A DNA stretch of 29,953 nucleotides from Pelagophyceae sp. CCMP2097. Taxonomy: Eukaryota; Sar; Pelagophyceae. The stretch lies in contig MU657743.1 in NCBI GenBank assembly GCA_026770575.1, positions 1 through 29,953 of the forward strand, read 5' to 3'. Each line of letters opens with the position of its first letter. Position 1 is the first letter of the stretch. The position numbers were made by a program, and so were the translations under genes. Under the pieces are notes generated by a model that searched no databases, was not told where the DNA came from, and was given only the letters and a program-made list of their open reading frames with translations. Shown here piece after piece: positions 1-9,680 of the stretch.

Positions 1-2
1 AT

Positions 3-596
3 GCGTCGGGCGCCCGCCTCTTTACAACGGAGATGCGCACGGTGCTCATGTCGCGCGCAAACGCGCGCCGCTCGTGCCCGTTCGTCGGCTGCCCCAAGGA
101 GCTCTGCGACGAGGGCGCCAGCTTGACGCACGCAGCGCACCACGTTCTCTACACGCCCACCACGGTGCCTTTCGCTGAGATGTGCACTTTGTGCTACGGC
201 GCCGCGTCGGAGTGCCCGGTGTTCGTCGAGAATTCGAGCAGCAGCTGCCAGCCGCGCATCGCGTGCACGACTTTTGCGCCCACGGCGGACCGCGAGACGC
301 TCGACCGCTGCATCAAGTTCACTGCCGGTGCGCTGGCAAAGTCGTCGAAGAAGTCTCCGTCGACGAACCGCCCCATCGTCTGCCCGGCCTGCCACCCCGA
401 CCTCGCCATGGACGACCACAAGCTGCCCGGCGCGGTGGCCTCCAAGAAGCGCAAGGACAAGAAGCGCCCCGCCGTCTGGTCGTACAACATGAAGGCGCAC
501 TGGCGCCGCCTCCACGACTCGACGACCATCCCGGTGGGCCTCGAGAGCGCCCTCAAGCTCGCCCCAGACGAGAAGAAGCTCCTCAAATCACTCTGA
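3..596 (+). CDS. C-terminal part of a cysteine/histidine-rich (zinc-finger-like) protein
   Basis: The reading frame is open from the first complete codon of the window, so the protein starts outside and only its last ~198 residues are here. The first in-frame ATG is at 33 but need not be the start. Several Cys/His clusters look metal-binding: SCPFVGCPKELC followed by HAAHH, then CTLC, and near the end CPAC followed about 35 residues later by KAHWRRLH, which resembles a C2-H2 or BED-type finger. A basic stretch (KKRKDKKR) sits just before the last His pair and could be a nuclear signal. I do not recognise the family. A DNA-binding protein or a protein derived from a transposon is possible, but this is inference. 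No intron is needed in the visible part. Confidence 0.55.
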   Translation, partial: ASGARLFTTEMRTVLMSRANARRSCPFVGCPKELCDEGASLTHAAHHVLYTPTTVPFAEMCTLCYGAASECPVFVENSSSSCQPRIACTTFAPTADRETLDRCIKFTAGALAKSSKKSPSTNRPIVCPACHPDLAMDDHKLPGAVASKKRKDKKRPAVWSYNMKAHWRRLHDSTTIPVGLESALKLAPDEKKLLKSL

Positions 597-1394
597 GTAG
601 CCGTTCCATGGGTCGCGTCGAGGTGGCTTGTTCGACCCACACCTCCGGGTTTTCCATAAAAAGGGGTCTAAAAAAACACCCATTTTTTCGTAGCCGAGCC
701 CAAAAAAGCACTCAGTCATAGGTACGTTATGTCGAGGGGTGGTCCGGTGCACCCCTCTTGAAAGATAAGGAGGATTTGAAGGTTCAGCGATTAGTTAAAT
801 AATTTTAATTATTTAGGAATCCTACATGAGCATTGCAATGGGATTTGTCTGTATCCTTCGCTCGAAGTCGGGTTCCGTGTGCCTCCGTCGCGCTCTTGTA
901 ATACTAATAAATCAGAGTTCTCAGAGGCCTTCGAGCTGGTGCGTCGCACGAAGTCAAACGAGGCGGGCAGATTTGTACGAGGACATTGCGCGTCACCTGG
1001 TTTTGGCGAACTTGAAGGACGGCTCGGTTCTCCCGACGTCGTCGAGGTCCCAACCTCGGACGCCGGCTGCGCCCCGGGCCGAGACGTCGCCTCGAGGATG
1101 GTCCGTGCGCACCTCGCTCGGGACCGAGGCCTCTAGGAGGACCCAGGCCTCTAGGAGGACCGAGGCCCTGAGGAGAACCGAGCGCTTCCCAACACCGCTC
1201 CGGGCTGCGGCGCGAGCGTCGCGACGGCACCGGAAGGCGCTCGGACCGCCCGCGGTGCCGCCCTCGGACCGTTCCCTCAAAGGGTGCGCGACAAAAGGCT
1301 CGGGTCTCCGAGCACGATGAGCTTCTTGGATGGAAGTCTTCGATGGTGCCCAGATCCAATAGAGTCTCTTTTGTTATCAGTGCCGATGGTGGTG
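597..1394. other. Intergenic stretch, no gene recognised
   Basis: This stretch lies between the zinc-finger-like gene end and the stop codon of the ORC1/CDC6-like gene on the other strand. It holds an AT-rich patch around 790-825 and the tandem repeat at 1122-1175. Short open frames occur on both strands but are Arg/Pro-rich, typical of GC-rich non-coding DNA. Confidence 0.5.
1122..1175. repeat. 18-bp tandem repeat, three units
   Basis: Three adjacent 18-base units of the form GACCGAGGCCTCTAGGAG with a few substitutions are followed by a degenerate fourth start. The repeat is intergenic. Confidence 0.85.
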
Positions 1395-3559
1395 TCAGCG
1401 GAATGCGTCGAGGGCCGCAGACGAGGCGACGTCGCGCATGGCGGCGACGACGTCTTCCGCGTCAAAAAATAAACGAAACGGCTGGCTCTTCGCCGCTGCG
1501 GCGCCCGACGTGCGCGGGCGCTTCAGTGCCGGCGCGCCGTCTTGTGAAGTCGTTGAAGCGGCGACGATGAGGCCCGAAGCGGCGACTTCGTCGAACGTCT
1601 CGCCCGTCTGCCCGGTAGCCGTGCGCGTCGCCCCTGTCGCGTGGCGCGCGTATTCGGCGGCCAGGTCGCCGCGCGTGAAGCAGGAATTCTGCGACGCCTT
1701 TGAAAGCTTCAAGGCCGCGGCGAGCATGAGGTGCGCTTGAAAGGTCATGGCTTCAACCTTTCGAGATAGAGAGCTTCCCATGATGTCGCGCACCGCCGCC
1801 GCAGCGTGCGCAATCGTCACGCGCACGACCGGCCGCCGCGGCGATGAAGCCGAATCTAGGGACTGTTGCGAGAACGCCGCCTCTTCCGACTGTTGACGAG
1901 CTAAAGAAAACGCTTTCGCGCAGACCTCGAAGACCCTGCGCGCGTCGCCCGTCGTCGCCGCGACTTTGCGAGCCGCGTACTCCATCGCCCTTTCGTCAAA
2001 GGCGTCAAAGGGGCCGACCCTTTGCTTGAGGATGGCGACGAGCTCTTCGTAATTGTAAGGGTCAAAGACGATGTTCTCGCACACTAGGTCGGAAACGTGC
2101 CGGGGCACGTCGATGGCGTTTGCGATGCCCACGAGGACGAGGCGGGACTTTGGCGCGTCGGCGATAGAAAAGAGGCGCTTGAGAGCGGCGGCCGCGAAGG
2201 GGACCAAGGCGTCAATCTCGTCGATGACCACCACGACGAGGTTCGGCGGGTAAGTCCTCCACGCCGCCGGCTTGGTCGCCGCATTCGAGATGCCGTCGCC
2301 GAGCAGCTCCGTTGCCGACGTTTTAAAAGTGCTCTTGACCGACTCCCACTCGACCCACGCCTTCTTTTGATAAGAACCGCGCTCCGACAAAGCGGTCGCC
2401 ACGGCCACCAAAAAATCCTTGTCGTCGCGGAAGACGGTGCCGCGCAGGAAGACAAACTCGGGCGGAGCCTTTTTTTCCCCAGACTTCTTCGGCTTTCGCG
2501 ACTTCGGCACCTCGTCTTCAGACTCTTCATCCGCTTCGCTTCGACGTTTGCACTCTTCGACGGCGCGGTCGACGTGCAACGTCTTGCCGAGGCCGGGCCC
2601 GCCGCAGATGTAGATCTTGCCGCCGGCGTCGGCCTCGATCCGGCCGTTGAGAAAGGCGGTGATCGCGGCGTACTCGCTCTCCCTGTGCCGCGTGACCCCG
2701 GGAGAGTAGGACAGCCGCAGCGCCGCCTAAAACTAGGATGGGGCGGAGCCCGGGCCCCGTCGCAGGACGCGCCTCGAGTGGGGTCTGGCCGGGCAGCGGC
2801 CGCACCTCGTGTTCCGGTACACCTACGCGCCCGATGTTCCCGCCCTTCGTTCAAGGAGTCGACTCAGGGGTCTTCGCGCCCTGCGTTCAAAAGATTCGAG
2901 GGGCTCCGCGGGTCGCACGCCCGGCGACGGCGCCGCAGGACCCTCTTCGGCCTCTCGACGCAGGCCTCTCGACGCAGGGGTCCTTTGCATCTACGCCGGT
3001 TTTCGGACGGTCGATGACTTCGTCGTCGGGGAAGACGACGGTGTAGAAACCCTCTTGGTCGATGGAAGTAACCTTGCCTTCGAGCCAGGTGTCGACGCCG
3101 TCTTCGTTCAAAAGCGCCTCGATTGAATCCCCAACAGCAAACGCGACCGGCGGCGCCTACGCGCCTGCCTTTGGATCGCACAAGACCCCCACCCGCAAGA
3201 GGCGCACCTCGACGGGCAAATGCAGCGGCCGCAGCTCGTGCGCCGGCACGCCTGACGATAAAGCGGTGGTCCGCGCCATGCGTTTCAAAAAGGAGCGACG
3301 CTCTCGCGTCGTGCGCGCCCTTTCTGCGCACCGGACAAACCCTCCGACGGACCACGCCCCCGTTTAGCCTCTTCACTCTGCGCGCGTCTCCCGCGTCTGT
3401 CGCACTGTCGTCGGTATCGCCGTCGTCGAAGAGCACGGTGTATTTCCCGTCTGCGTCAATGGCGGAAACCTTGCCCGTGAACCACTTCTCGACGCCGTCG
3501 ATATTCTGCAGCGCCTCGACGGTGGCACCGACGCCGACGGCACTAGCGGCAGTAGCCAT
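1395..3559 (-). CDS. Two Tudor-like domains fused to an ORC1/CDC6-type AAA+ ATPase
   Basis: Likely origin-recognition or licensing ATPase that loads the MCM helicase in the nucleus. Proposed exons: 3406-3559, 3208-3251, 3009-3156, 2773-2822, 1395-2726 (575 aa). Tudor-like modules lie at about residues 10-65 and 70-125 (FTGKVSAIDADGKYTVLFDD, WLEGKVTSIDQEGFYTVVF), each ending VP-x-HE-x-RPL across an intron. The AAA+ part has Walker A GGPGLGKT (~174-181), Walker B VVVVIDEID (~301), sensor 1 LVLVGIANAID, sensor 2 TGDARRVFEVC, and a C-terminal winged-helix-like region. The ARKVAATTGDARR stretch resembles ORC1; the overall length suits CDC6. The last intron must use either a GC donor (GAG|GCGCGT, 2772) or an upstream GTGCGG donor at 2805; both keep frame. 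ORC1 normally carries a BAH chromatin reader, so a Tudor reader there would be an analogous arrangement. The fusion itself is inferred; the AAA+ identity is firm. Confidence 0.82.
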
Positions 3560-3965
3560 CACCGCCTCACGTGCACCGTCGCCCCGAGCCGATGCCGATG
3601 CCACGCGCCTCTGCCGCGCCAAGCTGGCCGCGGGCGAGGCGCCTCGGGAGGCGAGCGCCGTAGAGACACCGTGCGCGTCTCTGAAAGGAAGGCGCCGTCA
3701 CGGTCTCCGAGTTTTTTTCGAATTTCAAAAGCGGGAGCCCGAACAAGACACGGTTGGGATGACGCCTCGTCTCCGGTGTAAAGGATCAGGTGCTCGTTAT
3801 GATTCGGGTCGATTAGGTGCCCTCTGCGGTTTGAGGGCGCGGTATTTACGATGGCTTTGCAGCCTCGGCCGAAGAATTTCGGCGCGTAAGACATCGCGCC
3901 GAGGCACTCTTCTTGCGGGCGGCCCTACTAGCGCCGCCTTTGGCCTTTTGGCCCAATCACGCGTT
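3560..3965. other. Spacer upstream of the Tudor-ORC gene
   Basis: Presumed promoter and 5' leader of the minus-strand Tudor-ORC gene and 3' end of the next minus-strand gene. A minus-strand frame with an ATG at 3894 runs to a stop that overlaps the Tudor-ORC start region; it reads reasonably for ~70 residues but has no recognisable motif, so I do not call it a gene. Confidence 0.4.
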
Positions 3966-5264
3966 TCACATGCCGTGGCGCTCGAGGACGGTGCGGACTC
4001 GCAGCTCGTAGATCTGGTTGGGAATGAGTCCGTCCTCAAAGTGCCGCCTACAGCGCGGGCGCCGTCGAGGGACGCTATACAGAGGACTATAGAGGCACAG
4101 AGGACTACAGAGGCGCAGCCAGACTCTATAGGGGCCGTATAGGGCCGTATAGAAGGCCGCATAGGTCCGCAGAAGCTCCCTTTTGGAAGAGACGCCGGTC
4201 GCGTGCTTGAGCTCGCGTAGCGTCGCGGCGCACTCGGCGTTCGTGTTCGGCTTGACGTCCTGGGGCGGCGACGACGGGAAAGCCACCAGCGCGCTCGACC
4301 CGTCCTCGGACTGCCGGCCCTCGGACTAGAGGGGTGGCAGCGTTTAGCGCGGGGATGGCAGCGTCGAGCGCCCTTCGGCGAGAACATGGCAAAGACGCAC
4401 CCATTTCCTCGAGTGCGCCGTCTTGACCTTCTTCGAGAGGATCTGCTTCTCCGCCTCAGGCACCTCTGAAGATTCGAAGATGCGCTTGACCTACGGGGCA
4501 CGCGTATAGCCATGGGCGGCCGCGATCAGAGAGGATCGGCAAAGGGCGCCGTGGTATACGAATTTGCCCGGGTTGATGGCGCCGTAGGCGAGCTCCGCCT
4601 TGAGCGAGTCGTCGAAGCGGCAGACCTGCGTTTGGCGTGGATACGCGCGGCGGTTGGGCCTTTGTTTCAAACGGACGCGGGTATGCGTGCGAGTCGCGTC
4701 TTGACGTTGTCCTTGATGGTGGGCAGCCGGCCGTGCGGCGGCGCCTCGTAGATGGCCTCCTCGTTGAAGAAGTGATCCATCCTAGAGGAAGCAAGGTTGG
4801 CATTTCCAAGAGGAAACAGTTGGGTCGCGTGCAGAGGCCCATGGCCGCGTCGATAAGGCGTATAGGCGTATAGGGCAAATGCGTTCGAACCACCGGCGCC
4901 TCTCTATACAGCCATGTCTCTACAGCGCGTCCCGGCGGCCGCTTATAAGAGATTCCGGCAGTTGGCAGTTGGCGGCGCGGGTTCCATGCATGAATTGGTG
5001 GTGCGCGCCCCACCTCTGGCCGCGGTACTTCGTCGTCAACGCTTCCACGAAGGACTCTGGGACGTCTGCGGCGTTCCAGGAGACGAGCTTGTCCATGGAA
5101 GCGTCCACATCATTTGCGGGCTCCGGCGCGGCCTCGTCCGCCGCCGAGTCGCGTGGCACCCTCTTCCGCTTCGAGGGCGGGGCTTCTTCGCTGGTGTGCT
5201 GTCTTGGCGAACCCTCGGCTTCGTTTTCCGGCGCAGGGGGCGGCGCCTCGTCTGGGCTTGACAT
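3966..5264 (-). CDS. Unrecognised multi-exon protein with nuclear-signal-like N-terminus
   Basis: I do not recognise this protein. A good model is exons 5014-5264, 4673-4781, 4560-4625, 4401-4490, 3966-4325, with GT-AG borders (donors GTGGGG, GTTTGA, GTATAC, GTGCGT) and a total of 291 codons plus stop, exactly in frame. The start ATG at 5264 begins an acidic, Pro-rich N-terminus with a KRKR cluster near residue 31, suggesting a nuclear protein. Later stretches read as folded protein: DHFFNEEAIYEAPPHGRLP, CRFDDSLKAELAYGAINPGK, KRIFESSEVPEAEKQIL, and the C-terminal end FEDGLIPNQIYELRVRTVLE. Within the last exon, about 4080-4165, lies a CTATAG-rich repetitive stretch that could be an unrecognised intron. 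Splice sites are inferred from sequence only. Confidence 0.6.
4075..4165. repeat. Degenerate CTATAGAGG/GGCCGTATAG minisatellite
   Basis: Short units such as ACTATAGAGGCACAGAGG, GACTACAGAGGC and GGCCGTATAG are repeated imperfectly. Related units occur at 4855-4930 in the first intron of the same gene and at 6090-6200 in the next gene. Confidence 0.6.
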
Positions 5265-5548
5265 CTCGTCGGGACGTTCAAGGTAAATTCGCTCAAGGTT
5301 TCACGACACGTCTCCGGAAAGAGAGAGATATCCGGGCATATTCCCACGTTGCACGGGCAGAGAAAGATTTCCGACGTCACCGGATTCGGCGAAGGTGAGT
5401 ATGAGCCGGTTTTTACCGGAGTCTGAACTTCTTCTGGAAAGAAGTCGCTTTGCGTGTAAAGTGCAATTCGACGACGATTATCGACGAAGAAAGGTTCGGG
5501 GTCGTCCAACTTTTTGGACGCGCGCTCGCGCGCAGATCTCTTTTAGAG

Positions 5549-5776
5549 ATGTCTTTAAACATTAGGGACGAATTCGCCGAGAAGGGACCTCGAGCCATCC
5601 CACTCGACCAGGCCGAGACCTTTTTGAAGCGCTCGTGGGCCGCCGCCGCAGGGCGGTTAGAGACCGGCGCGATGCGGGCGAAACCCACTGGGTTACACTG
5701 GGCCTCGGAGAACGCTGCCTCGGAGAACGCGGCCTCGGAGGGCCAGGAGCCTGCTGACACACAGGCCAGCGTTTAA
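5549..5776 (+). CDS. Possible small protein, low confidence
   Basis: This frame starts MSLNIRDEFAEKGPRAIPLD and ends in a short repeat (ASENAASENAASEG) encoded by 15-bp direct repeats of GCCTCGGAGAACGCG. Composition is balanced and the frame remains open upstream to about 5450. It lies on the strand opposite both neighbours. A minus-strand frame over the same bases is equally long, so this may not be a gene. No family was recognised. Confidence 0.22.
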   Translation: MSLNIRDEFAEKGPRAIPLDQAETFLKRSWAAAAGRLETGAMRAKPTGLHWASENAASENAASEGQEPADTQASV

Positions 5777-5809
5777 CCAGGCCCTCTGCGTTGCCCGGCG
5801 GTCGTGCTT

Positions 5810-7382
5810 TCAGCCGGAGTAGCGGCCGACGAGGCTCGCAGGCGGCTCGGACTGCATGACGTGCGCGTTTGCATCGAGGTAGCCGCGGAGCCTACGTTTG
5901 GTCCCCGTCAAACTCCCGCAAACATCAACGAGGGCCACTCGCGTCGTCTTGCGGTCGACGAGGAACGTCTCGTCTAAGAATGAGTCCAGGGCGATTGGGC
6001 CGGCCTTGGTGGCCGCGAGGACGCAATGTCGGAGGTAAACCGGGCACGGTTTGAGACCTAAGCGAGGGCCGTCGGCAGAGCGCCCCCGTCGTATAGGGAC
6101 CGTCTAGGGGCCCTCTAGGGGCCGTGAAGGGACCGTATAGAGGGGGCCTTCAAGGGACCGTCGAGGGGCCGCCGTCGAGGGGCCGTCGAGGGGCCGTATA
6201 TGGAGGCAAGGACGTACCCGAGTCGGGGGCCCAGTCCCAGATGGTGTCGACGTGCGGCTTGTACTTCTTCGAGAACACTTCGCTGCCCCACCGCGCCCGG
6301 AACTGCGCGTCGGAAGACCGCGAGCAGAGCACGCCTGTCCCATGGCCGTCGGCGGATTCGAAGTTGGCGATCACGAGGTCGAATTCTTCCTCGCGATCCT
6401 CGAAACGTTGGAATGCAACAGCGTCCATATCGACCTCGAAACACGCCGCAATAAAGCCAATGTCGGCAGAAGCTGGTTCGGCGGATAGAGAGGAAAACTC
6501 TAACGTGTCTTTGCGCGCGATGCCTCTCTCAAAAAAGATGGCCGCGGCGTGCCCAAAGACGCGCCTCCAGCCGGGCACGCGGACGAAGCGGAAATTTTGT
6601 AAGTCCGGAAAGGTCGTTCTTGCGGAAGCCTCGGAGAGTAAAGAGCCAAAGCCGAGCATGGTCATGGATTGCGTCTCCGCGCCGTTTGGAAAGACTGCTT
6701 TCGGGGCGGCCATCCTGCGGCGGAGCACTTCGACCAGCTCGGGAAAGGGCGGTGAAAAAAAGTGCGACCTCTTTTCGAAGAAATGGTACTCCGATTTGAT
6801 GTTCGAAGCGACGTGGTCCGCCTCGTGCGCGGGAATAAACGGGTCGTCGTCCGAATGAAACTGCACGGCCCATTTGCAGTTCGACTGGATCTTGTCCCAC
6901 TCCCACTTCCGCGAATAGTACCCCGCTCTTCTTTCGCCGGCGTCGCCGAGGTCGGTGTGGCACGCGGATATCAAAACGACGCCCATCAACTCAGTCTTCT
7001 CAAGCAGACGCATCGCCGCCACCGCGCCAGAGCTGTGGCCCACGACGACGGTATGCGCACCGTCGGCGATGAGTTCGTCGCGGATGAAGGGCACCCAAAT
7101 CGATTCGCGCGCCGCCTATCGTTCTACTTCCGACCGGCAGCCTGAAAGACCCCCCCGCGGACGCACGTTTGGGTCGGGCATGTTGCGGAGCACGACCTCG
7201 TCGAAGATGTCGCTGCGGATGAGTTGCTGCTCTAGCCAACCGTACCAATTCGCATCTCGGACGTTGCCGCTGCAGCCGTTGCCCGGCAGGATCACGCAAC
7301 GCGTCTTCGGCTTGGCCAGGCCGAGGCCCGACGCCGACATCGCCATAAGCATGGAGACGGCGCGGCGCAAAGCCCGGGGCAT
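5810..7382 (-). CDS. RBBP9-like serine hydrolase fused to a GFGSLL-type C-terminal domain
   Basis: Exons 7167-7382, 6218-7115 and 5810-6057 (GTGCGT and GTACGT donors, TAG acceptors) give 453 residues in frame. The first half matches RBBP9/YdeN-type alpha/beta hydrolases along its length: ILPGNGCSG, WYGWLE, NMPDPN|AARESIWVPF across intron 1, the nucleophile elbow GHSSG (Ser ~100), ACHTDLGD, GYYSRKWEWDKI, and the DDDPFIP acid region with a later HFF histidine. RBBP9 is normally ~190 residues; here about 240 more follow, beginning LGFGSLLSEASARTTFP and ending YLRHCVLAATKAGP and FLDETFLVDRKTTRV. GFGSLL recalls the gamma-glutamylcyclotransferase-like fold (inference). Intron 2 is filled by a minisatellite. 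The start ATG at 7382 is the first in frame and precedes a weakly hydrophobic leader. Confidence 0.88.
6085..6205. repeat. Minisatellite filling intron 2 of the RBBP9-like gene
   Basis: About ten imperfect 10-14-base units of the type GACCGTCTAGGGGCC / CCGTCGAGGGG make up most of the 160-base intron (6058-6217). Confidence 0.8.
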
Positions 7383-7547
7383 CCACAGCGCGCGTTTGCA
7401 CAAAAAACTTGACGGTCGCTAAATTTGGCGAAAGGTCGGGCGCGACGCCCCCATGGCCCCGTGGACGCACGTGGCCCATCTTTGCGCACCGGCAGGGTAC
7501 AGGAAGAGTCGTCTTATGAACAGTCTTATGAACAGGTTGTGCGTGCC

Positions 7548-9328
7548 CTACTTGGCCAAGTTGAAGGCCGATGCGAGCGTTTCGTGCAGCTCGGCCAAGA
7601 GACTGGGGGGTGCGGTGGCCGCGAGGTTCTCCGTCTCATAGTCAAAAGCCTACGGACGCATCAGCCCGACTCGATCAAAAGAAAGCTCACGGAGACGGCC
7701 TGCTCGCCCTCGCAGAGGCCTTGGTCGCCGAGATGGTCGTAGAGCTCAACGGCGACGATGTCTTCCGTTGCGGCGAGCAGGAGGCCGTCCCATTGCCGCC
7801 ACTCCGTGTACCTCCACCTCGACGTGCGCACGCTGTAGCCCATGTGCGTAAACTTTGTTCGAGGCACGTCGTTGCAGTCGTTTAGGTACCTGCGTCCGAC
7901 ACGTCTCTGCCAAAGGCTTCTACACGTCTCTGCGAAAGCAGCAGGCTCACCAGAGCGGGGCGGAAGCGTTGGCGACGTGGTCCGGGTCGTACTCGGCTCC
8001 CCCGCAGCACCTCGGGAACTGCGACAGCGCAACGCCCCCGGGCACGTCTGCGCCGCGCAGCAACGGCGAAAGGTCGCGGCCTTGCAACGGCACCGACTCT
8101 TCAGCCGTGTACGAGACGTCGACGCCGGCGAGTGCAGCTAAAGTCGGAAAAAGGTCCAAGAGTTGTACAAGAGCGTCGATGCGGCGGAAGGGTTGCGTGC
8201 CAGCGGGTGAAGCTCCGAGCCAGTCTTTGTCGAGCCAGGGCGCCCGGACTATTAAAGGCACGCGCGTTGCGGCTTCGTAGTTTGTGAACTTCTCCCACTC
8301 GCCTTGGTCGCCGAGATGCCACCCGTGATCAGATAAAAAGACCACAACAGTCTCTTCCGCAGCAGGCAGCGCCCCAAGAACAAAACCGACCTGCTCGTCC
8401 ATAAACGTCGTCGCGGCGGCGTACGCTCGGCGCCATTTGGACTGGCATTCGTCGGGGTAAGCGAAGGACGGTGACATTGCCGCGGCGCCGCCGCAGTCTT
8501 GGAAATCGACGAGGCCCGACAGTTCGGCAAAAGGCATGTGGAAGGCCACGTCCGGCGCTGAGATGGGTGCGACTCGGCGGAGAGCGAGCGGGGCCTGCGA
8601 GGCGATGTAGTGCTCGTCGAGAATGCGTTGAGGGAAGCGCCAGAGCAGATGCGGCTTCCGGAACCCGACGGCCAAAAAGAAATGGCCGTCGCCCACGCTT
8701 TGCAAAAGCTCGAGCGCTTTGGACGACGTCTGCCTGTCCTCGAAGACTTCCCTTTCGTCTTCTAGAGCACACCAAGACGTGTTCAAAGGGCAGCGGGGCT
8801 CCGACGGGTAGAGCCATTCCGCCGAAGTGTCAAATGACCACGACTTTGGCCAGTCCCAGTTCGGCGGCAGGCCCGGGTGGTAGACCTTGCCCGCCCCGAA
8901 TGTGAGGAAGCCGGCCTTTCTAAAAGCCTCGGGCAGCGCCGTCCAGCCGTCGCCGACGCCTTCTTCGCGGAAATGGTCTCGGAACTGCCATGCCTTTGTC
9001 GCATCAGGCCGGCGGCCGGAGAGGAACGAGTTGCGCGATGGGGCGCACAACGCGATTTGGGCGTAGGCGCGAGTAAACGTGAAACCTAGAGCAAACGTTA
9101 GAACGGAATCTCTCTGCGCGTCTGCACGGAAAGCTGCCTCTCGGAAGCTTCACCTTCGCGCGCGAGGGCGTCGATATTGGGCGTCTGGATGCGGCTGCAG
9201 CCGTAGGGGCCGACCTCGGGGCGGAGGTCGTCTGCGGTGATGAGCAGCACGCTCCGGACCGGGCCCACCTCGGCCGCCGCCACCGCCGCCGCGAGCACGA
9301 GCGCACCCGCGAGGGCGCGGCAGGGCAT
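7548..9328 (-). CDS. Secreted iduronate-2-sulfatase-like sulfatase
   Basis: Predicted to hydrolyse sulfate esters, probably on sulfated polysaccharides, in the secretory route or outside the cell. Exons 9154-9328, 7951-9085, 7691-7889 and 7548-7649 give 536 residues in frame. The ATG at 9328 starts a signal peptide (MPCRALAGALVLAAAVAAA). Metal ligands DD lie in ITADDLRPEVG. The sulfatase signature CAPSRNSFLSGRRPD has Cys ~72, the residue converted to formylglycine in this family. Other family landmarks are GAGKVYHPG, AVGFRKPHLLWRFP, SDHGWHLGDQGEW, MGYSVRTSRWRYTEW and the C-terminal ELYDH...DYETENLA. Length is close to human IDS (550). All three introns are 41-68 bases with GTGA-type donors. 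Substrate cannot be told from sequence. Confidence 0.94.
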
Positions 9329-9680
9329 CGCGGGACACCACGACAGGAGCGAGGGCCCCCGAGGATTCGCGCGCGCTCGAGGCAGAACCTGGCCCGAAAA
9401 TGCAGTTTCGTCTTTTTGTTCCGTGAGACAAAAGGGTGGACCCACACAGTGTTCGGCCGCCCTGCGGCGCTGGGCCCGCCGGAGCCGCCCGCGGGAGGAG
9501 GCGTCTGCCTAGTGCCGGCGGGGGCGCCCGGATGCCAAGATCGACGGTCCCGGCGGGGAAGCCAAGGTCGACGGCCCCGCTGCTAGGTCGACGGTCCCGC
9601 TGCTAAGACGTTGCTTGCATTAGATGATCATTGCGGGGCCGCGTCCCCCGCATTCCGGCGCTTGTGGCACCGGCGCGCCG
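9329..9680. other. Spacer between sulfatase and synthetase genes
   Basis: Presumed promoter of the sulfatase gene and 3' flank of the synthetase gene. It holds the 20-bp direct repeats at 9538-9604 and no supported gene. Confidence 0.5.
9538..9604. repeat. 20-bp direct repeat AGGTCGACGG(C/T)CCCGCTGCT
   Basis: Two adjacent units at 9565-9584 and 9585-9604 differ at one base; a third diverged copy begins at 9538. Confidence 0.8.

Noticed and set aside
2097..3017. 306-codon plus-strand open frame opposite the ORC1/CDC6 gene
   Set aside because: It is the antisense shadow of a firmly identified AAA+ gene in GC-rich DNA and contains no family-like sequence.
3559..3894. Minus-strand frame starting MSYAPKFFGRGCKAIV
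   Set aside because: No recognised motif; it ends at the start of the Tudor-ORC gene and becomes Arg/Pro-rich. Possibly leader sequence.
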